From assembly GCA_900239685.1 (NCBI GenBank), contig OENT01000701.1, positions 20,024 to 84,023 on the forward strand: a stretch of 64,000 nucleotides of DNA, in the 5' to 3' direction. Both the position numbers and the translations under genes were made by a program. Shown in pieces: positions 1 to 12,638 of this stretch (its first letter is position 1; every line of letters starts with the position of its first letter). A model generated the notes under the pieces. That model was not told the origin of the DNA. It ran no database searches and was given only the letters and a program-made list of their open reading frames with translations. The DNA is from Rotaria macrura (Eukaryota > Rotifera > Eurotatoria > Philodinida > Philodinidae).

Positions 1-792
1 ACTTTCAGAAAAATCAAATTTTTCTTTTCAAAATCATCACGTCAGAGACCAAGATAGAATTGTTGCGAGCCCGAACTTTCAATGTACCAAAAGAATCTTG
101 GGAATCAAATTTTCCTCTTGATGCATAAAATTAGAAAATCAAAATTTAATCTCAACTCAATTATATCTAATAAATGGTGGATTACGATTTATTGAAACTT
201 CAAAGAATTTGGAAAAGGAGCATAGAAAATAATGTGTAATACAAAACATGTTGTAGATGTTGTTTCGGTTGGAATGGTATGAGTCAGAACATTCATTGTC
301 ACTATTTCTACGAATAACTATCGATCAAATGTTCACACACTAATCTGAATATTACCATTTGTTTCAATATCCCTTTGATTTCTCAAATTCATTGAAACGA
401 GTAAGTAGATGAAGGAGGGACTTGATGCAAGCAAGGTTCACAGCTTTGCTCTCTAGGAAAAGAGTGAAGCGATAAATAATGTATTTAAATCAATTTGTTA
501 CTGAAAACTTGATTGGACGGGTGAAAATTTGCGTGAAATTCTTTGATGATAGCATCCTTCAGATTGTTAAAGCGAAAGTAGTTTCTTTTATTATAGATTG
601 AATCAAATTGGATCAAAAACCAGTTTTCACCTATTAAATAACTCTACTTTAGTGTGCTAATTATAATGGCACTAATATCTACTCGGCATGGTATTTCTCA
701 ACATTGTTATAATTTGAAAAGACTAAGAATTATTTTCAAACGATGGTAGGCTGTCTTTTTATTAAGAGCATTTTGTTTTTATTTAAATCAAC
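1..792. other. 5' flank, no gene seen
   Basis: AT-rich sequence with no long open frame, no RNA gene and no clear repeat. It holds the presumed promoter and 5' leader of the FG-GAP gene that starts at 793. I see no convincing TATA box near that start. Confidence 0.5.
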
Positions 793-3700
793 ATGTCTTT
801 CTGTATGAAAAGGTTCTTTTTGCACATAAAACGACATGTCACGCCTGGCTATATACTTGGTATGTTCGTGGTCATAGTAACTCTTGTCGCAGTATCTGTC
901 GTTTGTTTTACTTCACTCGAACCAAGTATGTCTTGCTTTTATTGATTTCGTAATAAGATAAATGATATGTTAGTGGAAATGTCTATGAGCACATTGAAAA
1001 CGATGCATAACTATATAGTCTCACTTAGACTAGGTCATTTTTGAACAAATAAAAAGTTTTGCTTATTTGCCAAAGTCAAAACTTAAAACTGCTCATTCAA
1101 TTAAGAATGTATGAAAAGAAGTATGATCTGAATCTTTCGTATTTCAATAAATATCAGGCTTCATTGTTGATTGCTTTTAAATAGAAACGTTCGAATCATC
1201 ATCCTCATAACCACGAGAGACAGTAAAACGGCTTTATTCAAGAAGAGGCTCATCATTTTTCATCGAGACAGTACTGAGAGACAAGATAAAAAGAGGGACA
1301 AGGTTTATGTCTAATATTCATAAGAACACGGTTTTTTTCATCGTCATCTATTATGTCTAGTAGCCAAGTAATGTAAATTATAACTAAATGAAGGCTAATT
1401 GTTGATATATTAATTTGTAAGGGATTCTATGCTTTTAGGTGCAAACTGTGAACTTACTTTTAAAAGAACAATGAACAGTTCGATTGTTTCTAGTTCACAA
1501 CCACGTTCTATCGTTGTCTTTGACTTTAACAATGATCATCGAATGGATATAGCTGTTGCCAATTCAGGTACGAATTCAATTGGAGTATTTCTCTCACAAG
1601 ACGATGAAAATTTAACAGACCAACAAACATATTCAACTGGATTCGACTCTCGTCCCTATTCACTTGCTGCTAACTATTTCAATAATGATACTTATTTAGA
1701 TATTGTGGTCGCTAATTATGGTACCAATAATATTGGAATTTTTATAGGAAATAAAAATGGAATATTTTCCGATCAGAAAGTCGTGTCACTCGGTTTATCT
1801 CGTCCATTTTTTATCATTACTGATGATTTCAATAATGATAGTCGGATAGATATCGTCATTGTTGACCAGGCTACGAATAGTATTGGTATCTTGCTTGGGA
1901 ATGGTGATGCAACATTTCAAAATCCTACAATGTATTTTACCGGATATGATTCACTTCCATATGCATTAGCCATTGGTGACTTCAACAAGGATAAGCGACT
2001 AGATATTGCTGTAGCCAACTATGGTACTCACAATATGGGCATTTTTCTTGGATATGGTGATGGAACATTTAAAACTCAACAAACTTACACAACAAATCTA
2101 AATTCAAAGCCGTGTTCTATTGCTGTGAGAGATTTGAATAATGATAATCAACTAGATATTATAGTCGCAAATTATGGTCTTGGTATGATCGGCATATTTC
2201 TTGGCTATAGCGATGGTACTTTTGCAAAACAAATTACGCTCTCATTAAGCGCCACCTTTCGTCCACATCATATAAATGTTGGTGATTTCGATAACGACAA
2301 ACAATTGGATATTGTTGTTGTTGATTCCGAAAACGATCAAGTACATATTCTTCTGCAATATAAGGATGGACGATTTCTAACAACAAGTACATATGATGGA
2401 GTACTTAAATCTCGACCTGTCTTTGTGTTAGTGACTGATTTTAATAATGACAATCAGTCAGACATTGTTTTAGTCAACTATGGTACACATAGTATACTTG
2501 TTCTTAGTAAATACTCTATAAATCCATCCGTACGACAAAAGAACTATTTTATTGAGAGAGATTCACGGCCATCGTCAATTTTAGTACATGACTTTAATCA
2601 TGATAATCGACCAGATCTATGCGTTAATAATTTTAATAATGATAGTTTGCTTTTATTCACTGCTAATGATGATAATGAAACTTTTCAATGGACAGCAACA
2701 TATTTGACTGGAGAGAAATCAGCTCCAAACAAGTTTTGTATGGGTGACTTTAATAACGACAATCGAATGGATATTGCCACTCCTAATTATGGATCTGATA
2801 GTGTAGGTATACTACTCGCACAGGACAATGGTACCTATTCGAATGTGACAACGTATTTCGTTGGTGACGGCTCCACACCTTCGTCAGTCACTGTTGGAGA
2901 TTTTAATAATGATAGTCGATTAGATATTGTCACTGCTAATTATGGTTCTGGAGGTTTTAGTATTCTTCTTGGAAATGGCAATGGAACGTTTTCAAACGCG
3001 ACAACATACTATAAAAATATTATTATTCAACCAATAGTAGTTGTTGTTGCTGATGTTAGTAATGATGACAGGTTAGATGTTGTTATCGCTGATTGCAAGT
3101 CAGGCAGAATACATTTATTCGTTGGGCATGGTAATGGAAGTTTTTCTCACGCAGAAATTTATTCTGTTGGTAGTTATTCTTGTCCAAATAGCATGGTTAT
3201 TGTTGATTTGAATAATGATAGCTATCTGGATCTCATTTTTGGTACCTTTGGCGGAGGTTTTGTTGGTGTCCTACTTGGATTTGGAAACGGAACTTTCCAA
3301 GAAATGAAAACGATTACAACTGGTTCTACTTCATCTCTTTATGGTATCACTATAGCTGATTTCAATAACGATTATCAGCATGATTTTGCCGTGACTAATA
3401 CTGCCAATGATGAAATCCTTATTTTCTATGGGTACGGTAATGGTAGTTTTCATTTGGCAAGAAACTATTCCACTGGTTTTGGTTCGAGTCCATATGCAAT
3501 TACCACTTGCAAGTTTAACGAAAGCAATCAAATAAATATTATTGTTAGTCTTTGGGGCACTGGCCATATTGCCATTTTAACGGAATATTCTGCTGCACAC
3601 TTTGCACGTCGACAAGTATATTCAACTGGTTCAGCACCAGAGCCTCGTTCTGTCGTCGTCGGTCATTTTAATGATGATAGTTACGTTGACATAGCTATTG

Positions 3701-5736
3701 CCAATTCAGCAACTGATAATTTAGCGGTACTGCTCAATGTAGGCAATGGTACTTTTGAAACACAAATGACGTATCCTGTCGGTATCGATTCTCATCCACG
3801 ATGTGTTATTACTGGTGATGTCAATAAAGATAATCATTTAGATTTAGTTACTGTCAATTCAAAAAGTAGCAGTATTAGTCTTATCTTGGGATATGGTAAT
3901 GGAACGTTTGCTACACCAATCATGTATTCAATTGGAAAACATTCATATCCATTGGCACTTGCAATGGATGATGTCAATGACGACAATATATCAGATTTTG
4001 TCATTGCGAACGCCGGCACAGATAGTATTGGTGTACTCATTGGATTTCATTATGCATCATTTCAAAATCACAAGAATTATTACAATGACAATACACAAAA
4101 ACCACATCATATCATCACCAATGATTTCAATAATGATAGAAATCTAGACCTTGCAGTTGCGTTTTTCTCCAGTGACAACATCGGTATTCTTCTCGGACAT
4201 GGTAATGGAACTTTTGGTGATATGATGATACATTCGACTGGGAATAGATCAGCACCTGTATCATTGGCTGTGCATGACTTAAATTGTGATGGCTACTTGG
4301 ATATTTTTGTCGTTAACGCAGGTACCAATGATATAGAAATTCTTCTGGGATATGGAAATGGAAGTTTTTTAACGACGATTAGACTTTCAACGGGAAATGA
4401 TTCGAATCCAATGGCAATAGCCTTAACTGACATTAACAATGATAGTCGAATAGACATTGTTGTAGCTAATGCTGATGCTAACAATGTAGGCATTCTACTC
4501 GGATGTGATAAATCGACGTTTGGTGACTTAATAACGTATTCCACTGGGGCTAGTTCGCAGCCACAATCTGTTGCTGTTGGTGATTTTGACAATGATGGGC
4601 AAATGGATATTGTCGCAGCTAATTATCGGACTAGTACGGTCAGTATTTTTCTAGGTTATAGAAATGGAAGTTTTGCACGACAAGTGAGCTATTCAACAGG
4701 TTATCATTCATGGCCGACGAGTGTCATTGTAGAAGATTTCAATCGAGATTATCAACTTGATATTGTTACTAGTAATTCGAATATGAATAATGTTGGTATT
4801 TTACTCGGGTGTGGTAATGGTAGTTTTATTACTGTTGAAACATATTCCACAGGATATGGTTCGTTGCCACAATATATTGTTACTGGTGATATGAATCATG
4901 ACGGTATTTTAGATATTGCTGTCGCTAATTATAGAACGAACAGTATTGTTGTGCTTTTTGGTTTCGGTGATGGAAGTTTTCTCTTGGGAACTGCATATCG
5001 AACTAGTATTGGATCAACACCGTTTGCATTAGCGGTAGGTGATTTCAATAATGATACTCAGATTGATATTGCTGTCGTAAATTATAAAGGAGACGATATC
5101 TGTATCTTTCTTAGAAATGGCAGTGAATTTTATGCTGGCTTGACATCATATAGTATGGGTTTTGGATCAAAACCGCATTCCGTCGCTATTGCTAATCTGA
5201 ATAATGATGGTCAATCAGATATTGTCGTAGCTAACTATGGTACTGATAATGTTGCTATTTTACTTCGTCGTGGCGGGGGAGGTTTTAGCATGCCAATAAC
5301 ATATTCAACTGGAGTTCATTCAGCTCCTAATTTTGTGTCGATAGTTGATTTAAACAACGACAACTACTTGGATATTGTTGTTAGTAATTCTAAAGCTGAT
5401 AGTATTTCTATTTTTATCAATTATGGTAACGGTACGTTTATAATTCAAGCAACATACTCAACTGGCGCACGTTCACATCCATATTCAATAGCCATAAATG
5501 ATTTCGACAATGATAGTATATTGGATATTGCTGTTGCTAATTCTGGTACTAACATTATATATCTAATCTATGGACATGGGGATGGAAATTTCGGAAACGA
5601 AACTTCGCATACTCTCGGCTATGGATTTAGTCCTTATTCGATTGCAGTCGAAGATTTAAATCTAGATGGTTGGATGGATATGGTCATTGCGTGTTTTGGT
5701 ACTGATCACGTAGAAATTCTAATTCAGATGTGCTAG
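793..5736 (+). CDS. Membrane-anchored FG-GAP/VCBS repeat protein (28 repeats, two exons)
   Basis: Exon 1 is 793-925 and exon 2 is 1439-5736. The intron (926-1438) starts GTATGT, ends TTTTAG, and joins in phase 1 to give Ser45. The open frame alone would start at an in-frame ATG at 1429, inside this intron. The spliced product is 1476 aa. Exon 1 encodes a basic stretch (KRFFLHIKRH) followed by a hydrophobic segment at about residues 20-40, which fits a type II signal anchor with the rest outside the cell. Exon 2 is a continuous run of 28 repeats of about 50 aa. Each has a calcium-loop motif of the D-x-N-x-D-x-x-x-D type, a strand like DIVVANYGT, and often G-N-G-T/S-F. Such repeats form seven-bladed propellers in integrin-alpha-like proteins. 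Repeat 14 (near 3514-3545) has lost most loop acids. Ligand and function are unknown. Expanded FG-GAP families are known from bdelloids. The antisense open frames within are shadows. Confidence 0.93.
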
Positions 5737-7436
5737 TTTTACTGTAGGAACATAAGGTTTTCTTCATTTGATTTGTATAATAGTCTTCTGATCAAACTGC
5801 TCATTTTGTGTTACCATAAATCGTTATCTTTATCTTTTTGATTTCGAAGACAATTCCATGCAATAACATAATTTCAATTATAGCTCGAATACGTTTTTTA
5901 AATATAGCTGCTTTTTCAATTAAGATTAAAGCATATAATTGATTGATTAAAATAATTACTGACAATTAACATTCATCATAACTCTATTTTGATCTTCGAA
6001 TGTGGTACTGCAAAGTTCTAGCAAGACAAAATATCTGATAGTTTCCAACTACATTAATGGTCTCTATAGCAATGACATAAGACATCTTCCATTTGAAAAT
6101 TCCATCAAAACAATTAGAAGAACATTATTAACTACTAATCATCGATAGAATCCCAAAAGTTAAGTTTCGAATATTTAATTAGTAGATGATGAGTGTGTGG
6201 GTTTAGGTGGCAACAAATAGAAAACTGACACTCACACATAATCGCAGACCTTTGTTACACATGTTGTCATTGTGCTATGCATGATACTAGGAAAGATTCA
6301 TTTTATACGTTACGTCCTGAATATATTATTTTTACGAGATAGATAATAGAACCTTTTCGAAAGTGAAACTCGAAAGAGTTTATTACGAAACCCCTTACAA
6401 TTGGGAAATTTCGGAAGTCTTTTACAACATGTTGGAAGTCACTGAATCTCGTACAGATTTCGTAGCACTCCACGGAAACCTTAGTAGTATAGTATAGTTC
6501 TAAGAAACCTTAAAGGTTTTGTTTGGCATCTTTAGTTTTTTCAGCGTAGATGATATGCTATTATTAATAACTGAACGAATGCATAGAATCATTATACGTA
6601 TTTGTTGATCTGGAGAAAAATAAGTGAACCAAATATACGTATCTTTTGGTTTTTGATAAATCTTAGCTTGGATTTTTTTGTGGAAACAAATGCTACCATC
6701 GCCATCGACAGTCTAGAGCAACGTGTAGTATGAATACAAGATATCATGTGTTACACCTGTTAAGATGTATTTTTCTGGTTCATCATCACCAGTATGTAAC
6801 TTACACATCTAAAGAATATTTGTAATTTCTATCCAGGACATTTATTACTGCTCATCATTCTTATGTAAAATTTTGTAAGCTGACCGATGAAAATTGAACA
6901 AAAGTCCAATGCATTTTAATTTTTTTTTGTAATAAGTGATGTGTCATTGCGTATGTCCTTGCATTGGTAATCAAAACTTACTTTGACATGATTACAACGT
7001 GTCTGAGAGTTAAGTGTTATTGAGTCATCAAGAGTTTCAACCCATAAGAATGCATATCATTTTAAATATGCGCCTCCTTATCCTTAGAAACAAACACAAT
7101 CAATGCTTTTCATTTATCCACTTGAATCAAACACTTTAGTTTGACTTATCAAACATCAGGATTGCTTGATGATTCTATTATGTTATCATGGTTTCTTTTT
7201 CTCGTTCGATCTTTTCTTTCTTCGAAATTTCTATCGTATCATGAAGTAGAAAGATATGTCAACAAATACTTTGACCTATAATGGCCTATCTAGAATCGGA
7301 GTATAGCACAAATAAGAAAAACATCAAGAGAATGGAAGAACACAAAAGTACTACGTAGTATATATTTAATGTAGCTACACGTGCTACTCAATCTTCTAAG
7401 GATTGTGAAACTATCGGTCAACGTTGTTTTTACAAA
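5737..7436. other. Intergenic, no gene seen
   Basis: AT-rich spacer between the FG-GAP gene and the dehydrogenase pseudogene. There is an ATTAAA variant near 5925 that could serve the FG-GAP transcript. A slightly more GC-rich patch with several GAAA/TTTC runs lies at 6350-6520. A TATA-like stretch at about 7358-7370 may be the old promoter of the pseudogene. No coding frame is supported. Confidence 0.45.
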
Positions 7437-8469
7437 GTGAAAGAGAAGAAAAGCGTTCGGTGCATACTAGTTTTTGCCTGCAGTATCATCATGTGTGTAC
7501 TTCTTGGTCTTGTCATCATCTCGTATATCACCTATCGTTCATACAAATGTTTGTTTCCTACACCAAATATCGATTCTTGTGGGAAATATGTTCTTATTTC
7601 CGGGTTTGATTCAGGATTTGGACACGGATTAGCTGTTGCACTTGATCAACAAGGCTTTCGTGTTCTCGCTGGTGTCTTGCTTCCTGACAACGTGAGTTCG
7701 CTTCTAAATACACTTTCATCGAATGCTACCGTCTTTCGTCTTGATATAACTAAACAAGAAGACATTGATGCCGCATTTGAACTAGTCAAAGAAAAAACAC
7801 CAGTATTGCATGGACTTGTTAACAATGCTGGGATTGCTGTTATCGGTCATATTGATTGGACATCGATGGACGTAATGCGAAAGGTAATGGATGTGAATTA
7901 TTTTGGACATGTCGCAATGGCAAAGAAATTTCTACCATTAATTATCGCCAAACATGACTCACGTGTTGTTAATATTTGTTCTGTAGCTGGTTTTCTGTCT
8001 TTATGGAGCATGCCAGCTCATTGTGCATTAAAATATGCGTTGGATTCGTTTTCTGATTGTCGTCGTCGTGAAATGTTTCCATGGGGTTTACGATTCTAGT
8101 GCTGTTGAACCAGGATTTATGTGAACACCGATCATTCAAGGAGGTCCAACATCTTATTCAGAGTTTTTGACAACACTTCCAAGCGACGCTCAAGAACGAT
8201 GGAGAGAAGATTATTTGAGAACTAAATTTGATTCTGTCAAAGTCAATCCACTTTTGAAACACGCTGAAGATCCACTGAAAATCGTCCGAGCCCTTGAACA
8301 TGCTGTTATGAATACATCTCCACATATTCTTTATCGACTTGGATGACGATCAAGTTTTTTTTTCTTACCCATTGCTTGTTTACCTACTTGGATAGCTGAT
8401 TGACTTCTCGCTAGATTAAGTAATGCATCTGCTATTCCTGAAAGCGTCAAGAAACAACAGAAAGATTGA
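7437..8469 (+). pseudogene. Short-chain dehydrogenase/reductase pseudogene (retinol/17-beta-hydroxysteroid dehydrogenase-like)
   Basis: The open part (7437-8099, 220 codons) shows an N-terminal membrane segment at about residues 10-31, then a Rossmann fold of the SDR9C type: the cofactor loop SGFDSGFGHG, NNAG at about residue 130, and NICSVAG with the catalytic Ser. Intact relatives are membrane-bound NAD(P)-dependent retinol or steroid dehydrogenases. Several breaks show it is dead. The frame opens with GTG where an ATG is expected. The catalytic Tyr of YxxxK is His195 (CAT at 8019-8021), with Lys199 kept. A frameshift near 8085-8100 ends the first frame at the TAG at 8097. The C-terminal homology (AVEPGFM onward) continues in another frame from about 8094 to the TGA at 8467, with in-frame TGA codons at 8122, 8344 and 8401. 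The latter two sit where the family often has Trp. An AATAAA survives at 8551-8556. No introns are seen. Confidence 0.88.
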
Positions 8470-9822
8470 CGATACCTTATTGAAAGTAACTTTTAGTGTT
8501 CTTTTTTATCATGAGTAGAAAGAATATAACTTTTTCTTTTCATTTAATAGAATAAATCTATGCAATGTTTGTGAACACCAAATTTAAAATTCAGATGAAT
8601 CATGTTAAGTATTATTACAGTAATTCAATGTGATGAAACAGCTTGTTTCATGGACGATGTGTCTGCTTTTGTCGGTGTTAGCAGGAATTACCATCGACCT
8701 CTTGTATACTTACACTAAAATCTGATGACGTGAAACTTTTCAATATTAAGCAAATCAAATTAATGGATCAACTGTTGTTTGTTAAAAACCAGTTGAAAGT
8801 AGGGCAGTCGACGTGTTTGTAATGATGTGAACAATATACTTTGTGAGAATCTCATGATCATATCCATAATAACCCGTGTGATTTAATCATCAAAAAAGTC
8901 GCCGGTTAATCGATGGTGAATCGACCATCTCTTAAAATGCATCGATTTTCAGAAACATTCACTTGGTTTAATATAGCTTTCGACTCTTTAACTATTTCTT
9001 TGCTATTAAATAATTAATTACTTTGGTGTATCTTACGTTAAAAATATCGCAATAAAATGACAATGAACAACTCTTTTCTGAACATTTAGTAAAAAAATCT
9101 CATGTTTCTTTATATCGTTCGTAATAATTGATACTCATGGACACTATGTATGATTCACTTGATCATAATCGGAAGTCTCTATATTTACATTTTCTGCACG
9201 ATTTTTATGGTCAATATGTATTTTCACGTGAGATATATATATAAGTAGACACATATTTGGATGTAGAAGATTGTTAGATTCCATCATTCAGTAGACTCTG
9301 CACACGAGTAGGAGTATCAGAGTTAGTGTGTCTATCTTGATGAGTGTAAAACGACACAAAACCCCCGGATGCAAATTCTACAACTGAAAATTCTCTGTAT
9401 CTCTTGAGTCATAAAATCTAAAAGTATTGACAGTATATAGGGTTATAGAGTTTCATCCATGTTTAGGAAATGAAAGTTTGAGTCACATTGAAAGCATGCA
9501 CAACTGAAAAAACACCCATCAAATATGCAATAGAAATCTATTTAGTTGATAGTTTTCTGATCGATTGAATTCAACATGGCTGTAAAATCTTCTTAGTCTA
9601 GTAAATGAACGATGACTCACCCGGTTCAATATATTTTCCTATAAAAAGCTACTTCAAGAAAGGAGGTCACCCTTTTTTGTTCTGGCCTGAAATTTTCTCA
9701 GTGAAAGAGTATATGTATTAAATATGTTTACTAGATTCATAGATAGGATTGTAGAATGTGCGTCAGTTATTTTTCTTGTTCACACTTGCTAGTCTTGATC
9801 ACATATTCCAAGGCCGAGAAAT
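8470..9822. other. Intergenic, no gene seen
   Basis: AT-rich sequence. A TATATATATAAG stretch at about 9233-9244 resembles a core promoter, but no credible coding exon follows it before the CCGAT-rich block at 9823. No RNA gene was recognised. Confidence 0.4.
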
Positions 9823-11050
9823 CGGACGACAGAAAGTAGTCGAAATCGATCGGAATCTATATCTGATTATGTTGGATATTATGGTATTCCGATTTAATCC
9901 GATCGGATTCTGTCGCATGTGGGCAAGAATCCAGTGACCCGGAATCCGACAAACATTGGCCAGGGAAAGGATCTTGTCGGATCCGACATGTTCCGACTAA
10001 AGGATCTTCCCAGATCCTGCCAGATTCTTCAAAGGAACATAACAGATCCGACAGGATCCGATCGTAATCAGCATTGGACCCGTCGATACGTATCGATACA
10101 CCAGTACCCATGACTAATTTTACCACCATATTGAACTAAAAGCCATAGTAGTACAATTAGGGACACCGTAAATGACCAGGAATCACGGTAAAAATAATAA
10201 ATGGGGTCGTTCACGATCGTATCTCGCCATAAAACACGTTTAAAACATAAAAACCACCAAACAAAAAGCCATTTTAACTCATTTTACAAAAAAAAGAACC
10301 TCAAAGGGGATTTTATAATAAACTGCATCATCCACGTGAACCAATGGCCTTTGCGAAAACGATATAGCTCTGAAACGCGTTCCAAGACCTTCCGCTACAT
10401 TGATCCACTCATTTGGATCGAAAAAGAACGACGTTATCAAAACCATTCAATGCATTACTCACACTGAGCAATGCACTTCCCTTAAAGAACACCACATCCG
10501 AAAGCGCTCAGACGGGTTTCCTTATCATAATCCACTCGATTCCACCGAATAATAAGTAATATCGATTACTTACCAACCACAATGATTATGAAAGCGTCAT
10601 CGAAAACTCGGAAAAGTGAAAAAAAAATAGTAAAAACATCTTTTAGCGGACACAGCTTTTCACAAAACACTTCCACATGTAAGGCACTTCCCATATGAAA
10701 ACTGATATTCTATTCGGACCCACGCATCTGAATAATCTATTCCAAGCTTCTATCAGAATCTGGATTTAACTTGAACTGAAACCTATACGTGTGAAACCGT
10801 CAAACTCCCATGACTGGTATTCTGGCGAAGGAGACTTCCCCCACGAAAAACGATAACGCATTCGGATTCACAGCCATCGATAATCTTGTGCAGACTGTGA
10901 TCTGAATTTTGAACGGTGGTGAATTAATAAATCTTGGTTAGGAGAGTGAGTAGCCCTGGACCGGATTTAATCGAAAGCGATCAGATTCTGTTGTCGGTAT
11001 TGTTCGGATTATGAATGTCTCCGACAGAATCCGATGGCTCACTTTCGACC
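9823..11050. repeat. Repeat-like block bounded by CCGAT/ATCCGA-rich segments
   Basis: At 9823-10104 short words such as ATCCGAC, GGATCCGA, GGAATCCGA and ATCGGA recur in both orientations about every 15-30 bases. The same vocabulary returns at 10955-11035 (CCGGATTTAATCG, CGACAGAATCCGATGG). Between them (about 10140-10910) the base composition is richer in GC than the surroundings. A short open frame at 10201-10467 there has no recognisable domain. The layout suggests a non-autonomous mobile element or a decayed repeat with related ends, but I could not fix its termini or a target-site duplication. Confidence 0.4.
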
Positions 11051-12491
11051 TGGGTTTAGTTCGTCTAAATTCAATGATAGAAAATGCAGTCGTATTTATA
11101 GAAGAAAAATGAATGACTTTCCATAAGTCCTCTTTCCATCGGCGATATTCTAAGGCTGTTCAAACAAAGGGCATCGAATAATATCAATCAAACAGCTTTA
11201 TATTAATCGCAAGAAAATGTTCTCTCTTAGATTGACCTACTAACTTATATCGAGCTGAAACTTCATTTTTAGTCGGCTTCATTTCTTTGTTTCTTTAAAC
11301 GCACTCTAGATCAAGCGTCAGATGATATGAAAGTGCAAAAGAAACATCTCACTTAGTAACAACTATCTATCATCAAGAATCGATTTAGCTTTTTTTGTTG
11401 ACGCGAACTCTTTTGAACTGACTTGAACTTAATCGTTCGATTATCTTAAACTCACAACAACACTTATCACTAAAGTCAATTGCTACGATGCATCGGAAAA
11501 TCTCATCCAAGCTGCGAATATGTGTCTGCTCTGATTGCCTGTCAACTCTGAAATACGTATAAGCTGCGAATACGCGACGCGATTCCATTGATCTCAGATT
11601 GACGCAGCTACATACCTAATAGAATGTGAATAGAGAAATATGTCATGATGCACCTGAAGTGATTAGATCACAAACGAAAACTGCAGTGATGTCCAGCTTC
11701 GTCATTTTAAGAAAGTATGCGTTTTAAATTATATTTCCTAGAAGACATTAAACATCACCCCAAAACTTTAAGGAATTTCGAGATAACAAATCAATGATTC
11801 AATATTGACATGTGTGAAATGTTGTATATTCAATTTTTCAATGAATATGTTCGTTTCAGCGAGTCCTTTTTTACATTGTTAGAGTTAGATGAAACCGTTC
11901 GAAATCGGGAAGTACCTGTTCATCTTCATTTTGTCTCTAACTCAAATGTTGAAGTTCTTATTCAAGTCAACGGATATTGACACTAAAATTGACATTCATC
12001 TTAGATTACAACAACGTGTGAAGCTACGATGTAAACGATGTGAAATATTTTAGTTCTTTTCAATCGAAAGACAGTAAAGTAAGCCGAGATTATAATACAG
12101 TACTTTTACCAAATAAAACATTTTCAAAGAGCTGTCTGTCGGATTTTAGTATTGAGGGTTTTCAAAACATTTGTACTAATTTTTCATGATTTCTAAATTG
12201 ATTAAAAAATCGTCTTGGTTTAAAAGAATATTATGAATAGTATCCTTCAGTAAAATCACACGAATTGCACGAAACTTCGGTGCTTTCGAAACTTTCGGAA
12301 GCCAGCGCTGTGTGATGTAAAAATGACGGCTGTATGATAGCAAAAGATTATTTTGTATGAAGAGTTTCTCAATTAATGGCGATGTCATTAAATTAAAAGT
12401 CGAATTCATAATTACGTTTATGAACAGATATTTGCATTGGCATGTGAGTGGACGTGATAGGAACATAGATCAAGGTAGATTACGAGTGTGA
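11051..12491. other. Intergenic, weak open frames only
   Basis: Contains minus-strand open frames at 11385-11588 (67 codons) and 12176-12466 (96 codons). Neither shows a signal peptide, domain or splice context that I recognise. They may be relics or chance frames, so I do not call them as genes. Confidence 0.35.
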
Positions 12492-12638
12492 ATGCTGGTG
12501 TTCACTCTTTTTCTTTTCACCTTTCCTATTTCCATCGCCACATTCATACCCTCAGTGAGTTGCAAGATCGACTGGAACTCGCCTAATCTCGGATATCTGG
12601 CAGAAGGAGGAAGGTTACAAGATAAGTATGCATTGTGA
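12492..12638 (+). other. Possible signal-peptide first exon (unassigned)
   Basis: An ATG-initiated 48-codon frame begins MLVFTLFLFTFPISIA, a good secretory signal in form, followed by Ser-Cys and a polar stretch (KIDWNSPNLGYLAEGG). A GTATGC that resembles the donor sites used elsewhere here (GTATGT, GTATGA) falls at about 12626, near the end. No partner exon was found downstream. It could be an initial exon, a dead gene start, or chance. Confidence 0.25.

Noticed and set aside
3331..4592. Short frames on the minus strand and in another plus frame within the FG-GAP gene
   Set aside because: Shadows of the repetitive FG-GAP coding sequence; no independent support.
7424..7609. 61-codon frame overlapping the start of the dehydrogenase pseudogene
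   Set aside because: Different frame from the recognisable SDR homology; shadow.
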